Shown: in pieces, positions 47,680 to 56,810 of the stretch | Numbering within the stretch: the stretch's first letter is position 1 | Layout of the letters: each line of letters begins with the position of its first letter | Assembly: GCA_964578835.1 (NCBI GenBank) | Contig: CAZOEL010000030.1 | Location: forward strand, 1 to 64,000 | Source: CAZOEL01 sp964578835 | Lineage (GTDB): Bacteria > Desulfobacterota > Syntrophobacteria > Syntrophobacterales > Syntrophobacteraceae | Reading direction: 5' to 3' | Length of the DNA stretch: 64,000 bases | Position numbers and translations under genes: made by a program | The notes under the pieces: generated by a model | Databases searched by the model: none | The model's input: only the letters and a program-made list of their open reading frames with translations | Told to the model about the DNA's origin: nothing

Positions 47680-48819
47680 TCAGGAGCACAGAAGATGCCG
47701 GTTTCCGAGCCTCACGCGGCGCAGCCCCGCTCGTTTGGCCGCTTCGAGGCAGGCATGGGCCTGAGCTTTTGAAGTGGTGGGAAAATCGTTTAGGAGAAAT
47801 TCCGGGGCAAAGGCGAGGAGGGTGTAAGGAATATCGGGATTGAGCCTGGCGATGAACGAGGCGATGTGCGAGACCTCTTCTTCTCCCACATATCCCGGAA
47901 CCATCAATGTGCTGGCCACCAGAAGGGGCGGGTCGGGACGATAAGACGTCCAAGCCGCAAGACGCGCAAAGTTTTCCAAAACCAGCCGATTGTCGCATCC
48001 GCACAAAGCTTTGTGGATTTGAGGGCTCCACGCCTTGAGATCAACCTTGATGCATCCTCCCGATTCGAGGGAAAGCCGCGCCATGCGTTTGAGCCACGCG
48101 GGATGAGCGCTTCCGTTTGTTTCCCAGCAAAATCTCAGGATATGGTGGGGATATTTGTCGCGCATGATCCGTGAAGCGCGAAGCGCAAAGGGGAGCTGCG
48201 GCGTTGGATCTCCGCCGAAGAAACAAACGCAGCTCGTCTGCAGGTTTACCGCATTGCTCAGGCTTTCGGGAGAAACCGGGCTCAGATCCTCGTGCTGAGG
48301 CCCTTTAAAAGACCAATTTTGACAATACAGGCAGTTGAAATTACAGGCTTCGAAAAAGACTGCAAGATTGTAGTACCCTGCTTCCGGACCATCTTCGTAG
48401 GCGTAGTCGGGGTATCCCGCTCCGGTTCCTCCCGCGCATACCCAATCGGCTACACAGTTGGTGGGAATGAGGTCGTGATAGTAAAGAACTCTGGCGCGCC
48501 TCCTGCCGTCATGCCTCAAGCTGAAGCCGTTTCCACTACGGACGCCGCAGTAGCCTTTATCTTCCTCACTCATGCGGCATTGGTGATGGCACAACCTGCA
48601 GGAAATGCCCTCCAGCTCGAAAGGAGGCAGAGGCGGAAGTCCGAAACAGCTGCGCGACAAACCATGAAGCGATTTAATGTGCTCTCGGCTTTCTTCCCAA
48701 CGACCGCGAAGGCAATCAGGACAAATGCCGATGCGAGAGCCTATTCCTTCGTAGGTCTTCATGCACAGACGGCAGGTCATCCCGCCGGCGGCAAATAAGC
48801 TCTCCTTTATATTCCACAT
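47680..48819 (-). CDS. PflX-like radical SAM protein in the hyp operon
   Basis: A 379-residue protein. Two Cys-rich metal-binding elements come first (CRLCMKTYEG...CPDC near residue 15; CRLCHHQCRMSEEDKGYCG near residue 72), then the radical SAM motif EACNFNCLYCQNW (C-x3-C-x2-C) near residue 166. It resembles COG1313/AmmeMemoRadiSam-type activating enzymes. The start at 48819 follows a GAAGGGAAG site within the last bases before hypE ends; the frame stays open further upstream into hypE. Its place as the last gene of the hyp operon suggests a link to hydrogenase assembly, but that is inference. Confidence 0.85.
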   Translation of the reverse strand: MWNIKESLFAAGGMTCRLCMKTYEGIGSRIGICPDCLRGRWEESREHIKSLHGLSRSCFGLPPLPPFELEGISCRLCHHQCRMSEEDKGYCGVRSGNGFSLRHDGRRRARVLYYHDLIPTNCVADWVCAGGTGAGYPDYAYEDGPEAGYYNLAVFFEACNFNCLYCQNWSFKGPQHEDLSPVSPESLSNAVNLQTSCVCFFGGDPTPQLPFALRASRIMRDKYPHHILRFCWETNGSAHPAWLKRMARLSLESGGCIKVDLKAWSPQIHKALCGCDNRLVLENFARLAAWTSYRPDPPLLVASTLMVPGYVGEEEVSHIASFIARLNPDIPYTLLAFAPEFLLNDFPTTSKAQAHACLEAAKRAGLRRVRLGNRHLLCS

Positions 48820-48835
48820 CACTTCTTCCCTTCGG

Positions 48836-49846
48836 TCAGCAGATCCTGGGAAGCTGTTCGCCGCGCAACATGTCGACCAGTCGATGGCCTCCAATGCGCG
48901 TGCGCAAAAAAACGCGTCCCGGGTTGTCCGAAGTAATTTCACCTATTCTAATGGCTTCTTTGCCAAGAGGGTGGCTGCGCATGGCGCGAAGCACGTCATC
49001 TTCGGCGCCGGCCGGTACGATGGCGAGCACTTTGCCTTCATTCGCCACGTAGAGCGGATCGAAGCCCAGCATTTCGCACGCCCCGGACACATCCTCCCGA
49101 ATCGGCAGCGCTTCCTCGAAGAGCCGGATGCCAACGCCCGATTGCTGCGCGATTTCATTGAGCGTTGTCGCCACCCCGCCTCGAGTCGGGTCGCGAAGAA
49201 CGTGTATGTCTGAAGAGGCTTCCAACATCTTTGAAATAAGGCCGTTTAGCGAAGCCGAGTCGCTCTTGATCTCATTTTCAAACGACAGGCCTTCTCTTTT
49301 GCACAGGACCGCCATTCCGTGGTCTCCTATGGAGCCGTTGATGAGCACGACGTCGCCCGGCAAAGCGCTGCGGCCATCTATTTCAATTCCTTCCGGAACG
49401 ATCCCGATCCCGGATGTGTTGATGAAAATCTTATCCGCCTTGCCTCGCGGCGCCACCTTCGTATCCCCGGCTACAATGAGGACATTAGCCTCCTTCGCGG
49501 CTTCGGCCATGGAGGCGACAACATAGCGCAGTAGCTCTATCGAAAGCCCTTCCTCGAGTATAAAGCCGGCAGTGAGGTAGAGCGGGGTTGCTCCCCGCAT
49601 GCACAAGTCGTTCACTGTGCCGTGGATGGATAGACTCCCGATGTCTCCTCCCGGGAAAACGATCGGGTCCACAATATAAGAGTCCGTTGTCATCGCTATT
49701 CGAGCGCCCTTCATGTGAAGCAGCGCGCTGTCGTTCATCTCAAGAAGGTATTCGTTCCGGAATGCGTTGATGAAAAGCTGCTGCACGAGCTCGTGCATGG
49801 CGCGTCCGCCGCTTCCCTGATCGAGTTGAATGGTCGTTGGCTCCAT
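48836..49846 (-). CDS. hypE: Hydrogenase maturation factor HypE
   Basis: A 336-residue HypE (PurM-like ATPase). It starts with the expected LDQGSGGRAMHELV, has the AIR-synthase-type ATP-binding region (GDIGSLSIHGTVNDL; VAGDTKVAP) and ends in the invariant C-terminal PRIC, whose Cys receives the carbamoyl group that is dehydrated to thiocyanate for the CN ligands. The start at 49846 has GGAAAG upstream; the open frame to 49912 overlaps hypD without homology. It follows hypD by 19 bases. Confidence 0.97.
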   Translation of the reverse strand: MEPTTIQLDQGSGGRAMHELVQQLFINAFRNEYLLEMNDSALLHMKGARIAMTTDSYIVDPIVFPGGDIGSLSIHGTVNDLCMRGATPLYLTAGFILEEGLSIELLRYVVASMAEAAKEANVLIVAGDTKVAPRGKADKIFINTSGIGIVPEGIEIDGRSALPGDVVLINGSIGDHGMAVLCKREGLSFENEIKSDSASLNGLISKMLEASSDIHVLRDPTRGGVATTLNEIAQQSGVGIRLFEEALPIREDVSGACEMLGFDPLYVANEGKVLAIVPAGAEDDVLRAMRSHPLGKEAIRIGEITSDNPGRVFLRTRIGGHRLVDMLRGEQLPRIC

Positions 49847-49865
49847 CTTTCGTTCTTTCCATCCT

Positions 49866-50960
49866 TCATGTCTGGCTGTGATAGCGATAGTAGGCTCCGC
49901 AGGTTCCTTCACTCGACACCATGCATGGACCCATGGGATTGTCAGGAGAGCAGGCCTTCCTGAAAAGAGGACATTCCGGAGGAGTCATCACCCCACGAAG
50001 AACATCTCCGCACCGGCAGCCCGGGTGCTCTTTGACTTTTATCTCGGGCATCGAAAAGCGTTCGGCGGCGTCGAAATCCCGCCACTCCGGACGAGGCTTT
50101 TGCCCGCTTTTGGGAATCATTCCCAAGCCCCGCCATGTCGAATCGACAGGCTCGAAAACTTCGTTCATGAGCGCCATGGCGGCCGAGTTCCCCTCTGTTG
50201 AGACCGCCCTGCGGTACTGGTTCATTACCATCGCCTCGCCATTCTCCACCTGTTTGACCAGCATGTGGATTCCTTGCAGGAGGTCCAGCGGTTCGAAGCC
50301 GGTGACGACACACGGAACATGATATCCTTTTGTGACTTCTTCGTAAGCGGCTGTTCCGATGACGGTGCTGACGTGCCCGGGGCAGATGAATCCGTCAAGG
50401 TCGAGATCTTTTGAATCGAGCAAAGCCCTCATTGCCGGCAGCAAAAGCTTGTGAGCGGAAAAGACGGAAAAATTCTTCAAACCCTGCAAACGAGCCTGCT
50501 TGACCGCGGCGGCGACGGTCGGAGTGGTGGTCTCAAAGCCGATGCCAAGGAACACCACATGCCTTTTCGGATTCTGGCGCGCGATCTCGAGAGCATCGAG
50601 GGCGGCGTAGGCGATTCGGATATCGGCGCCGTTGCTTCGCTCTTCGAGAAGCGAGGATGAGGAGCCGGGAACCCTGAGGAGGTCGCCGAAAGAAGTCGTG
50701 ATGACGTCAGGTTGTTGGGCAAGCCATAGAGCTCGGTCTATGTCTTCATTCGCTGTGACGCAGACCGGGCAACCGGGACCGCTGATGAGCCGAATCCAGG
50801 GTGGTAGAAGCTCTCGCAGGCCCGCCCTGAAGATTGCGACCGTATGAGTTCCGCATATCTCCATGAATCTCATAATCTTGCCGCTATAAGTCTTCTTCTG
50901 CAGGGCGTTCAGGATGTTGCGGGCAAGCTCGGGATCCCTGTATTCATCGAGGTATTTCAT
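49866..50960 (-). CDS. hypD: Hydrogenase maturation protein HypD
   Basis: A 364-residue HypD. The conserved CGTHT lies near residue 33, then SGPGCPVCVT, GFETTTPT and the C-terminal HPGCRCGDVLRG with Cys of the [4Fe-4S] cluster. HypD, normally with HypC, assembles the Fe(CN)2CO unit. Its ATG overlaps the hypF stop by four bases, so no hypC fits in the usual hypF-hypC-hypD slot. Translation is probably coupled. Confidence 0.97.
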   Translation of the reverse strand: MKYLDEYRDPELARNILNALQKKTYSGKIMRFMEICGTHTVAIFRAGLRELLPPWIRLISGPGCPVCVTANEDIDRALWLAQQPDVITTSFGDLLRVPGSSSSLLEERSNGADIRIAYAALDALEIARQNPKRHVVFLGIGFETTTPTVAAAVKQARLQGLKNFSVFSAHKLLLPAMRALLDSKDLDLDGFICPGHVSTVIGTAAYEEVTKGYHVPCVVTGFEPLDLLQGIHMLVKQVENGEAMVMNQYRRAVSTEGNSAAMALMNEVFEPVDSTWRGLGMIPKSGQKPRPEWRDFDAAERFSMPEIKVKEHPGCRCGDVLRGVMTPPECPLFRKACSPDNPMGPCMVSSEGTCGAYYRYHSQT

Positions 50961-53323
50961 TGGAGGACTCCTCCCTTATGGCTTTGGTTGAGCCATAGAG
51001 CGCCTAGGTACGCCTGTCCGAGCGCGATGCAGGCGTCGTTTGCGGGAATCTGGACAGGCGCATGCACTTCAAAATTGAGGTTTCTCAGCCGGGAGAGGAG
51101 GCTTTCCAAAAGGTGCGCGTTTTGAAAGACGCCTCCGCCAAGAACGATTTGTTTGACGCCGCTTTCGTCGCTTATTCTCTCAATTGCCCGAGAGAGCATG
51201 GAGATGACGCCGTTATGGAAGCGTGCGGAAACAACGCCGCGAGGAATTCTCTGGCGCACATCCCGCAGCGCCTCCGAAACCATGGGGAAGGGATCGAGAA
51301 TCCAGGCGTCGCCGGCCTTATACACATCGCTGCTGTAGGATGTGCTGTCAGGCTCGAGCGCCTGTTCAAGCTCTATTGCCGCCTGGCCTTCATAAGCCGT
51401 TGTTCCGGATTCCGGCAGCCCAGTCATTGCGGCGACGGCATCGAAAAGCCTTCCACAAGAGGAAGTGAGGGGGCAGTTCAAGTTTTGGTCCAGCATTTGG
51501 ATGACAAGACGATGATTCTTCTGCTCCCACTGCGGGAAAAGCTCCGAAAAGATGCGTCCGGCATTCTCCGGATCGATGCGCCAAAGATAACTGAGCGCCA
51601 TGCGCCATGGCTCCTTTATGGCTTTGCTTCCTCCCGGGAGGGGCGCATATCGGAAATGGCCGAGACGCTCAAATTCAAGGCCATCCACCCGAAGGATTTC
51701 TCCTCCCCAGATGGCGCCGTCTGTTCCATAACCCGTCCCGTCGAGAGCGACTCCCAGGACAGGGCCGCCGATCTTTCGCTCGGCGATGACCGCGGCAATG
51801 TGCGCGTGATGATGCTGCACGGGCAGCACGGGCAGTTCTTCCTTACGGTTCAACGCCCACTGAGTGCTGAGATAATCCGGGTGCATGTCGCAAACGACGC
51901 AGCGCGGCTCGACCTCGAGAATGCGCTCGAGATGAGATATGGTAAGCTCGAACGACTCGAGAGTTTCAAGATTCTCAAGATCGCCGATATGCTGGCTCAA
52001 AAAAGCTTCGCCGCGACGCGTTACGCAAACGGCGTTCTTCAGCTCAGCGCCCACTCCGAGCACCGGCGGCGAGGATGCGGGCATGGAGATGGGGACGGGC
52101 GCGAACCCGCGAGAACGCCTGACCATCCGTGGTTTTGAATCGATCACGCGGGTGACGGAGTCGTCGCAACGCAGGTAGATCTCTCGGTCATGGAAGAGAA
52201 AATAATCGGCGATTCCAGCAAGCCTTTCGCGCGCCTCCCGATTTCCGGTGACGATCGGCTCGTCGCTTTGGTTTCCGCTGGTCATGACGAGCGCCTGATA
52301 GGGGGCTTCGTTAAAGAGCAGGAAGTGAAGCGGCGTGTACGGCAGCATTGCGCCGAGGCTTTTGTTGCGAGGCGCAATGCTCGCGGCGAGATCCGGGAAC
52401 GCTGAAAGGCGGAGTCGATCGAGCAGAACAATGGGACGCTGCGAGCTCGTGAGCAAAGCCTCTTCGGAGAGTCCCAAACTACAGTACCGCTTGACGGCCT
52501 CAACGTCTGAAAACATCAGCGCAAAGGGTTTTTCCTCTCGAATCTTTCTGCTTCTGAGCCTTTTGACGGCGGATTCTTTGAAGGCGTCGACCGAGAGGTG
52601 AAAACCGCCCAGCCCCTTGATAGCCACAATAGCGCCTTGAGTAAGGAGGTTCATCGCTTCTATGACGGCCTCGTCTCGCTCGGCGATCTTTTCTCCGGAA
52701 GCCGTTTCCACCCAAACCTGAGGCCCGCACTCCCAACAGGCGTTCGGCTGAGCGTGAAACCTTCTATCCAGAGGATTTCCGTACTCTTCGAGGCATGCGG
52801 GACACATGAAAAAACCGGCCATGGTGGTCTTGTCGCGATCGTAAGGAATATCCTTTATTATCGTGTAGCGAGGGCCGCAGTTGGTGCAATTGATGAAGGG
52901 ATATCGGTACCGGCGGTCGTCTCGATCGAAGAGCTCGCGGAGACAGTCATCGCAGACGCAGACATCCGGTGAGATGAGCGTCGAGCGGGCTTGACCGGCC
53001 TTGCTCGCGAGAATTTGGAATCCTTCCATTGGCTGGAAAGATCGCTCGTGAATCTCGATCTCGGAAATGCGGGACAGGGGAGGGGCTTTGGCCGAAATGT
53101 CTCGGGTGAATCGATCGATGCTGTCGTTCAGGCCCGCCGCTTCGATCTCCACGCCATCCGACTGGTTTCTGACCCAGCCGGTCAGCGCGTGCTCTCGGGC
53201 GAGTTGATAGATGAAAGGTCTGAATCCAACTCCCTGAACGATGCCCCGGATGCAAATGCGAATGCGCCGATGATCTGTGCTTGCATCCTTCTCACTCATC
53301 ACATTTATTGATGCTTCCATCAT
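50957..53323 (-). CDS. hypF: Carbamoyltransferase HypF
   Basis: A 788-residue HypF with its standard order: acylphosphatase-like domain (about 18-105, VQGVGFRPFIYQLA), two zinc fingers (CVCDDC...CTNCG; CPAC...CWECG), YrdC/Sua5-like domain (about 210-400) and Kae1-like carbamoyltransferase domain with the HHAHIAAV metal motif and late GGGVFQN. It transfers carbamoyl from carbamoyl phosphate to the HypE C-terminal Cys. It follows hypB by nine bases. Length is typical of the family. Confidence 0.97.
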   Translation of the reverse strand: MMEASINVMSEKDASTDHRRIRICIRGIVQGVGFRPFIYQLAREHALTGWVRNQSDGVEIEAAGLNDSIDRFTRDISAKAPPLSRISEIEIHERSFQPMEGFQILASKAGQARSTLISPDVCVCDDCLRELFDRDDRRYRYPFINCTNCGPRYTIIKDIPYDRDKTTMAGFFMCPACLEEYGNPLDRRFHAQPNACWECGPQVWVETASGEKIAERDEAVIEAMNLLTQGAIVAIKGLGGFHLSVDAFKESAVKRLRSRKIREEKPFALMFSDVEAVKRYCSLGLSEEALLTSSQRPIVLLDRLRLSAFPDLAASIAPRNKSLGAMLPYTPLHFLLFNEAPYQALVMTSGNQSDEPIVTGNREARERLAGIADYFLFHDREIYLRCDDSVTRVIDSKPRMVRRSRGFAPVPISMPASSPPVLGVGAELKNAVCVTRRGEAFLSQHIGDLENLETLESFELTISHLERILEVEPRCVVCDMHPDYLSTQWALNRKEELPVLPVQHHHAHIAAVIAERKIGGPVLGVALDGTGYGTDGAIWGGEILRVDGLEFERLGHFRYAPLPGGSKAIKEPWRMALSYLWRIDPENAGRIFSELFPQWEQKNHRLVIQMLDQNLNCPLTSSCGRLFDAVAAMTGLPESGTTAYEGQAAIELEQALEPDSTSYSSDVYKAGDAWILDPFPMVSEALRDVRQRIPRGVVSARFHNGVISMLSRAIERISDESGVKQIVLGGGVFQNAHLLESLLSRLRNLNFEVHAPVQIPANDACIALGQAYLGALWLNQSHKGGVLQ

Positions 53324-53332
53324 AATCAGGAC

Positions 53333-54010
53333 TTACCGGGATGAGAGCCGCCTGCGCTCTTCAACTTTCTTTTCGAGCCAGGAAAACCATCGATCGAGTC
53401 CTTCTCCCGTGCGGCAGGAAATTTCGAATAGGCTCTGCGAGGCGTTGAGCTGTCTCGCTCGCTCGCGGATCTTTGCGATATCGCAGTCTATGTAAGGGAG
53501 AAGGTCAATTTTGTTCACCAGAAGGACCGATGAAATCTGAAACATAAGCGGGTACTTGAGCGGTTTGTCGTCCCCTTCGGCAACGCTCAGAATGGTGATT
53601 TTATCGTGCTCTCCCAGGTTGAACTCAGCCGGGCAGACGAGGTTCCCGACATTTTCTATTACGAGAAGATCGAGACCCTGCAGATCAATCGATTCAAGCG
53701 CTATCTGGATCATATTCCCGTCGAGGTGGCAACCGCCGTCCGTATTGATCTGAACGGCCTGCACGCCTTTTTTCCGGATGCGCTCGGCATCGTAACAGGT
53801 CTGGAGATCGCCTTCGATGACGGCCATGCGGAGTCGGCCCGAAAGGGCTTCTACGGTTTTCTCGAGCAGCGAAGTCTTTCCGGCCCCGGGTGAGCTCATC
53901 AAGTTGATCGTATAAATACCTAGCTCGTCGAAGAGTTTTCGGTTCGCCGCAGCCAGTCTTTCATTCACCTGAAGGATGTTCTGAACTAGGGGTATCTTTA
54001 TCTCCGCCAT
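53333..54010 (-). CDS. hypB: Hydrogenase nickel-insertion GTPase HypB
   Basis: A 225-residue SIMIBI GTPase. P-loop SSPGAGKT is near residue 38, and the nickel/zinc-binding CYDAER and GGCHLDG segment is typical of HypB. The His-rich nickel-storage N-terminus found in some HypB proteins is missing. The start at 54010 has GGGAG upstream; this overlaps the hypA C-terminus by about 50 bases. HypA and HypB together deliver Ni to the hydrogenase large subunit. Confidence 0.96.
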   Translation of the reverse strand: MAEIKIPLVQNILQVNERLAAANRKLFDELGIYTINLMSSPGAGKTSLLEKTVEALSGRLRMAVIEGDLQTCYDAERIRKKGVQAVQINTDGGCHLDGNMIQIALESIDLQGLDLLVIENVGNLVCPAEFNLGEHDKITILSVAEGDDKPLKYPLMFQISSVLLVNKIDLLPYIDCDIAKIRERARQLNASQSLFEISCRTGEGLDRWFSWLEKKVEERRRLSSR

Positions 54011-54362
54011 CTTCATCTCCCGTTTCACCCTCTATGCTCATAAGCAGGAGATCCCTGCCACTTACAACTTCGAAGGCGGGCTTTTCGCATTGAGGACATA
54101 AAAAAATCAGGTCTTCCACTTCAAATAGTAGATTGCAGTCCGGGCAACGGGCTACGACTGGCGCGGTTTCAATCTCCAGCACGGCGTCCGATGCGATGGT
54201 GTTCTTAGTAAGAAGATCGAAACAGAAGGTCAGGGAGCTCGGCACAACGGCGGCCATGGCTCCGATTTGAAGCTTTATCGTTTTCACCCGTTGCAATCGA
54301 TGCGCTTCGCCTTGCTCCAGAACCGCGTCTAAGATGCTTTGCGCAATGGACATTTCGTGCAC
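53961..54362 (-). CDS. hypA: Hydrogenase nickel-binding protein HypA
   Basis: A 133-residue HypA with the invariant N-terminal MHEMSIAQ; the His at position 2 binds nickel. The correct start is a GTG at 54362, because only this gives Met-His-Glu; the longer ATG frame at 54377 would hide the N-terminal amine. The zinc domain has CPDC...CPQC. The C-terminal tail is acidic and overlaps the hypB start. It is the first gene of the hyp operon. Confidence 0.96.
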   Translation of the reverse strand: MHEMSIAQSILDAVLEQGEAHRLQRVKTIKLQIGAMAAVVPSSLTFCFDLLTKNTIASDAVLEIETAPVVARCPDCNLLFEVEDLIFLCPQCEKPAFEVVSGRDLLLMSIEGETGDEDGGDKDTPSSEHPSGE

Positions 54363-54823
54363 AGCGCGTCCTCTCATTTTCTTTCATTCGATGCGCGTCG
54401 CCCGACCATCGGGGACATAGGCAAGTAACATAAGGATCTGAATGTATCAAGAGGGCGGCCATTCTTTGTGTCATCACGGACTGTCGTCAACTTGTTGCGA
54501 GGCTTCGCAGCGCCTTGGAGCAAAAGCGCTTCGTCATCTCTACTTACATAGATGAGAAAGAGAGGTGGGGATAGGTCTCCACTTCTTTGTGACCCGAAGG
54601 GCTCTTTAGGACGCCCCTACGGGCTATTTCCAGTCTTGCACGATCCTTGAGCAAACCTTATGTCAAATGGTCAGATTTCCATCTATTCATTTGCGTCTCC
54701 TCAATTTATGATGTAGGTGGTTGAGTAGACTATTATTTTCCTATTCTTTTCAGCTCCTTTCTTTGAACAACCATTCTACTTTCCAAAAGCATGAAAGCCA
54801 AATTGCCCTCCTAACTTGCAGGA

Positions 54824-54958
54824 GGGAGCATTACCTGTTTGTTAACGGAAAAAACGGAATATCATTACTCCCATGCAGACTAAAAGAGTAAGGATATTGT
54901 TACCGCTGATCGCCCATCCAGCGCTAGATCAGGGCATTAAGAAACGGGTAATGCTCCC
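54824..54958. repeat. 135-bp element with 17-bp imperfect terminal inverted repeats
   Basis: GGGAGCATTACCTGTTT (54824-54840) is nearly the complement of 54942-54958 (one mismatch). The interior of about 100 bases has no reading frame. It resembles a MITE or the two ends of a deleted insertion sequence. Confidence 0.6.
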
Positions 54959-55064
54959 CTTGCAGAAACTTGTGACTGTCGAGGTTTCCAACCAGAATCC
55001 AGCCCAGCGCAAAACCCGGATTCCTGCTTGAAGACCGCCGGAAGGACGGCGAAGTAAATTTTCA

Positions 55065-55099
55065 GATAGTTTCTTATGATTTAATGATTAGGAACTATC
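55065..55099. terminator. Imperfect hairpin downstream of DUF362 gene
   Basis: GATAGTTTCTTA pairs with TTAGGAACTATC (10 of 12 positions) around an 11-base loop, about 120 bases past the DUF362 stop. It is possibly its transcript end. Confidence 0.4.
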
Positions 55100-55218
55100 A
55101 TAAGCACTCAAACGCAATAAACGTTCTGAAGATGTCGGACCGATTTATTCCCAAAAAAACCTGAAGGTTGAACATCGATGGCCCTTTAGGTCTGCAGGAC
55201 CACGAAGCGCACGCCTCG

Positions 55219-56286
55219 TCAGACCCTTATCAGTTCATAATCAAGACTGCCGAGTCCCAGACTCTGAGCATATTCCAATTGCACCATGGGGTTTTTACCG
55301 GGATGAAATTCTTTGAAAATCTCTTTTCCGCAGGAGTCGTTTACAAGGTCAAGACTCGCCATGTCTATGGCCACGGGATCGGTCGAAGCGAAAACCCCCA
55401 CATCCGGCGCGATCCGCTCGTTTTCATAAGCCCAACAATCGCATTCCTTGTTTATCCGCAGGGCAAAATTCAGAAAACACGCCTTGCCTTTCTTATCTTT
55501 TAGAATGGCATAGGCATACTCAACCATCTTTTTTTGGATTTCATCGCCCACTTCAAAATCGACAAATAGGGCCATACTCGGGCAAACTCCTACACAACTT
55601 GCGCACCCGATGCACTTTTCCTTATTCAATACCGACTTGCTGTCTTCTATATGGATTGCCCAAGCGGGGCAAACCTTCTCGCATGCGCCACAGCCGATGC
55701 ATTTATCCTCGTAAAAAGTAGGGATGGCATCGCAGTGCTGAGCCAGTTTGCCCGCCCTTGTAGCACAGCCCATTCCGATATTCTTCAGGGCGCCGCCGAA
55801 ACTCGTCATCCCGTGCCCTTTGAAATGAGTCACCGCAACGAAAGCATCCGCATCCAGATAACAGCGGCCGACCTTGGCTATCTTTATGAAGCTTTGATCG
55901 ATTTGCACATCACCGACATCTTCTTTCTTTCCATCATCAGGGATGAAAATATCCACCCCTACTGTTTCCTTTGTAAAACCATGGGCCATGGCGACTCCGA
56001 GATGATCTTTCGAATTGAGCCGTTTCCCGCGATAAAGCGTGTTGGCGTCTGAAAGAAATGGGTCGGCGCCCTTTCTAGCGATCTCGTCGCATATTACTCG
56101 CAAATGCTCAGGCCTGACGAATGAGTTAGTTCCGTCCTCGCCGAAATGCAGCTTCACGACTGCTTTCCGACCTGCTTCGACAAAAGAGAGGACTCGGCTT
56201 TTCTCCAGCAGCAAACCGAGCTTGCGGTTCACTGCATCGATGTCCTCCGCATCCTTGACAGGCACAAAGAATACCTTGCTCTTCAT
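55219..56286 (-). CDS. DUF362 ferredoxin-like Fe-S protein
   Basis: A 355-residue DUF362 protein with a C-terminal 2[4Fe-4S] ferredoxin domain (CIGCGACEKVCP and CIGCASCVGVCP, near residues 193 and 222). N-terminal blocks typical of the family are KLHFGEDGTNSF and SDANTLYRG. DUF362 proteins are common in anaerobes and are thought to act in electron transfer; the reaction is unknown. I chose the ATG at 56286 because the GGAG lies six bases upstream; the ATG at 56292 touches the ribosome site. Confidence 0.9.
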   Translation of the reverse strand: MKSKVFFVPVKDAEDIDAVNRKLGLLLEKSRVLSFVEAGRKAVVKLHFGEDGTNSFVRPEHLRVICDEIARKGADPFLSDANTLYRGKRLNSKDHLGVAMAHGFTKETVGVDIFIPDDGKKEDVGDVQIDQSFIKIAKVGRCYLDADAFVAVTHFKGHGMTSFGGALKNIGMGCATRAGKLAQHCDAIPTFYEDKCIGCGACEKVCPAWAIHIEDSKSVLNKEKCIGCASCVGVCPSMALFVDFEVGDEIQKKMVEYAYAILKDKKGKACFLNFALRINKECDCWAYENERIAPDVGVFASTDPVAIDMASLDLVNDSCGKEIFKEFHPGKNPMVQLEYAQSLGLGSLDYELIRV

Positions 56287-56444
56287 ATTCATCTCCTCTC
56301 GGCGCAGGAAAAATCCTTGAGATCATACGGGGGCAAACGCGTATAACCTCTGGAACAGCCTCTCTACCGTCTTATGCGTCTCTATCGCCCTGCAAAATTC
56401 GAACAAGCCGGCAGAGCTTTGTCCGTTCATTAATCGAAGGTAAA

Positions 56445-56616
56445 CCCCCGGCTTTGCCGCATAAGCGCTAACTTGTTTGGGCAGAGGTCATTTTGGAGCA
56501 CAAATCACATTCAAAAATGCTGCGAAAACCTCATTTTTGCGTGTTTTTGCATCCAAAATGGCCTGTGAGAAGCCTTTGAGAGCAACAAGTTAGCGGTTAT
56601 GCGGCTTTGCCGGGGG
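56445..56616. repeat. 172-bp imperfect palindrome
   Basis: Outer arms of about 33 bp (56445-56477, 56584-56616) are inverted with few mismatches (CCCCCGGCTTTGCCGC end). A nested pair lies inside (CATTTTGGA...TCCAAAATG). It has no reading frame. It sits about 200 bases before a truncated IS1634-type transposase and may be a MITE or IS end. Confidence 0.75.
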
Positions 56617-56810
56617 ACTCCCAGAGTTTGACATTTCCGGGATTCTAACCCAAGTTTGTCACGCTGAAGGCCAAAAACAGCTTTTTTGAGCCGATTTTAG
56701 CCCGTAAGTTATTGAAAAGATGTTCTGCATAGCTGGATTTTTGATTTGTAGTGCCAGAATTCATATATTTTGTCTTAACTACCCTCTTCCCCTATGGTAG
56801 AAGTCATGGC

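Larger units (their letters stand above)
54363..55218. other. Long non-coding region with inverted repeats
   Basis: About 850 bases with no supported gene. It holds hairpins (CCCTCC/GGAGGG at 54806-54826), a wider inverted repeat at 54824-54958, and an imperfect hairpin at 55065-55099 downstream of the DUF362 gene. The hyp promoter should lie near its left end; I cannot point to a consensus. Confidence 0.5.

Noticed and set aside
54363..54480. Sigma-54 or sigma-70 promoter of the hyp operon
   Set aside because: I looked for -24/-12 and -35/-10 elements upstream of hypA and found no convincing match.
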